From the NCBI GenBank assembly GCA_019359235.1, contig JAHHHT010000008.1, forward strand, positions 248,001 to 312,000: a DNA stretch of 64,000 bases, in the 5' to 3' direction. The notes beneath the pieces were generated by a model. That model saw only the letters and a program-made list of their open reading frames with translations. It did no database searches and was not told the origin of the DNA. Positions 63,234 to 64,000 of the stretch are shown one piece after another. How positions within the stretch are numbered: the stretch's first letter is position 1; each line of letters begins with the position of its first letter. Source of the DNA: Oscillatoria princeps RMCB-10 (lineage in GTDB: Bacteria > Cyanobacteriota > Cyanobacteriia > Cyanobacteriales > Oscillatoriaceae). Both the position numbers and the translations under genes were made by a program.

Positions 63234-64000
63234 TTATTGCTTCTCGCCCACCAGACGCTGGCGCACGCCTTGGAACCGGTCGCGCCAGGTGAAATTGCTC
63301 AGCAGCACGAGCAGCAGGAATCCACCTAACCCGATGAGTGCGAATGCCCAACTGGGGGTGAGGAGATTTTGGATTGTGGGAACTTTTGATTCCTCTGTAG
63401 GCGCGACTGGGAATTCCGCACTGTTAGCTGACTCGAAAAAGGCCAGTAAATTGGCTTGTTCTTCTTCGGTGAGGGGTTTGTTTTGGTAAATGCCCTGCAT
63501 GGTGGGGAAGGGCAGGGTTTGGAGAACGCTAGAAAGACCGGTAGCGCCATAGCGCCCGAAGAGGTGAGTGAGGTCGGGACCGAGGGTTCCGCCTTTGAGA
63601 GCGCCGACGGTATTGACGCTGTGGCAAGACATGCAGGCGGGGGCGCTGTTGTGGAAGGCGAGGGTGCCGGTGAATAATTGCTTGCCAATTTGAGGGTTGC
63701 CTTTTTGGGGCGCAGTGGCTGGCGCTTCTGCCGGTTCAGACAGCGCCGGTGCGGTTTGCGAGCCGTTTTGGGTTGCTAAATAAGCCAGGACTGCCTCTAT
63801 TTGAGGGTTCTGCAATCCCATATCCGGCATGGGAACGCCGCTGTATTGCTGAAGTAATTCGCTGGCAATCGGGGCACCTTGGGAGATCATCTCGTCCGGT
63901 GCGGATATCCAGCGCACCAGCCAGTCGGGATCTCGTTTATCTGTGACGCCTTTCAGGTCGGGCCCGAAGGCTGCGCCGCTTCCATCGGCGGTGTGACAGG
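63234..64000 (-). CDS. Membrane-anchored diheme cytochrome c (5' end outside the window)
   Basis: The frame is open to the window end. The first residues visible are CHTADGSGAAFGPDLKGVTD, the end of a CxxCH heme motif, with Met ligand region VPMPDMG. A Pro/Ala linker leads to a second heme domain (ACMSCHSVNTVGALKGG, then PFPTMQGIYQNKPL). A C-terminal membrane helix (SWAFALIGLGGFLLLVLLSN) anchors it with a basic tail. It is upstream of narG on the same strand, so it likely belongs to the nitrate-respiration electron chain, as cytochromes do in some bacterial nar operons. Intact as far as seen. Confidence 0.88.
   Translation of the reverse strand, partial: CHTADGSGAAFGPDLKGVTDKRDPDWLVRWISAPDEMISQGAPIASELLQQYSGVPMPDMGLQNPQIEAVLAYLATQNGSQTAPALSEPAEAPATAPQKGNPQIGKQLFTGTLAFHNSAPACMSCHSVNTVGALKGGTLGPDLTHLFGRYGATGLSSVLQTLPFPTMQGIYQNKPLTEEEQANLLAFFESANSAEFPVAPTEESKVPTIQNLLTPSWAFALIGLGGFLLLVLLSNFTWRDRFQGVRQRLVGEKQ

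Overview
The window is chromosomal DNA from a filamentous, Oscillatoria/Microcoleus/Kamptonema-like cyanobacterium. The evidence is the cyanobacterial gene families (Ycf35, the DUF2997/Ycf35/ferredoxin trio, the dnaJ-tusA-rsgA run, vMAP-type STAND ATPase, zinc-ribbon Ser/Thr kinases), scattered HIP1 octamers (GCGATCGC), heptamer short tandem repeats and many families of small palindromic repeats. The strings GCCGGC, CCGGCA and CACCGGC are conspicuously frequent throughout. All identifications come from reading the sequence; no search was run.

Layout. 0-6.4 kb: a CHAT-protease module (CHAT protein, small helical protein, large coiled-coil membrane protein) and a decayed second copy bounded by 32-bp inverted repeats. 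6.7-12.3 kb: YiaA-like protein, the DUF2997/ycf35/ferredoxin operon, a saccharopine-dehydrogenase-like oxidoreductase, a TPR protein and a conserved hypothetical. 12.4-17.2 kb: type IV pilus motor operon pilB-pilT-pilC (minus strand). 19.4-25 kb: grpE, dnaK, dnaJ, a TusA-like gene and rsgA. 25-33.3 kb: a STAND regulator, a divergent AT-rich two-gene unit with a heme-oxygenase-like diiron oxidase, then a minus-strand run of DUF2235 lipase, cyclooxygenase-like heme dioxygenase and catalase-like hemoprotein. I read this run as a candidate bacterial oxylipin pathway: release of a fatty acid, dioxygenation, then hydroperoxide rearrangement.

33.6-47.2 kb is an accessory region. It holds an orphan ParB, a truncated kinase, a gene fragment, a complete diversity-generating retroelement (kinase-FGE target, avd, reverse transcriptase, template repeat), an overlapping sigma factor/TPR pair, and at least twelve same-orientation copies of a repeated element. 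Seven of those copies form an array of about 265-bp units at 45.2-47.1 kb that look like small transcription units. 47.3-55.1 kb: a glycosyltransferase, a secreted PPC-like protein, tRNA-Phe with a decayed integrase downstream, and a run of small membrane proteins.

55.3-64 kb carries a dissimilatory nitrate reductase locus on the minus strand: membrane cytochrome c (cut by the window end), narG, narH, narJ, narI, narK and a DUF438/hemerythrin protein. Such a locus is unexpected in a cyanobacterium. narG is broken by a stop codon, several frameshifts and an internal deletion, and a second deletion fuses narH to narJ. narI, narK, the hemerythrin and the cytochrome remain open, so the locus appears to be in decay.
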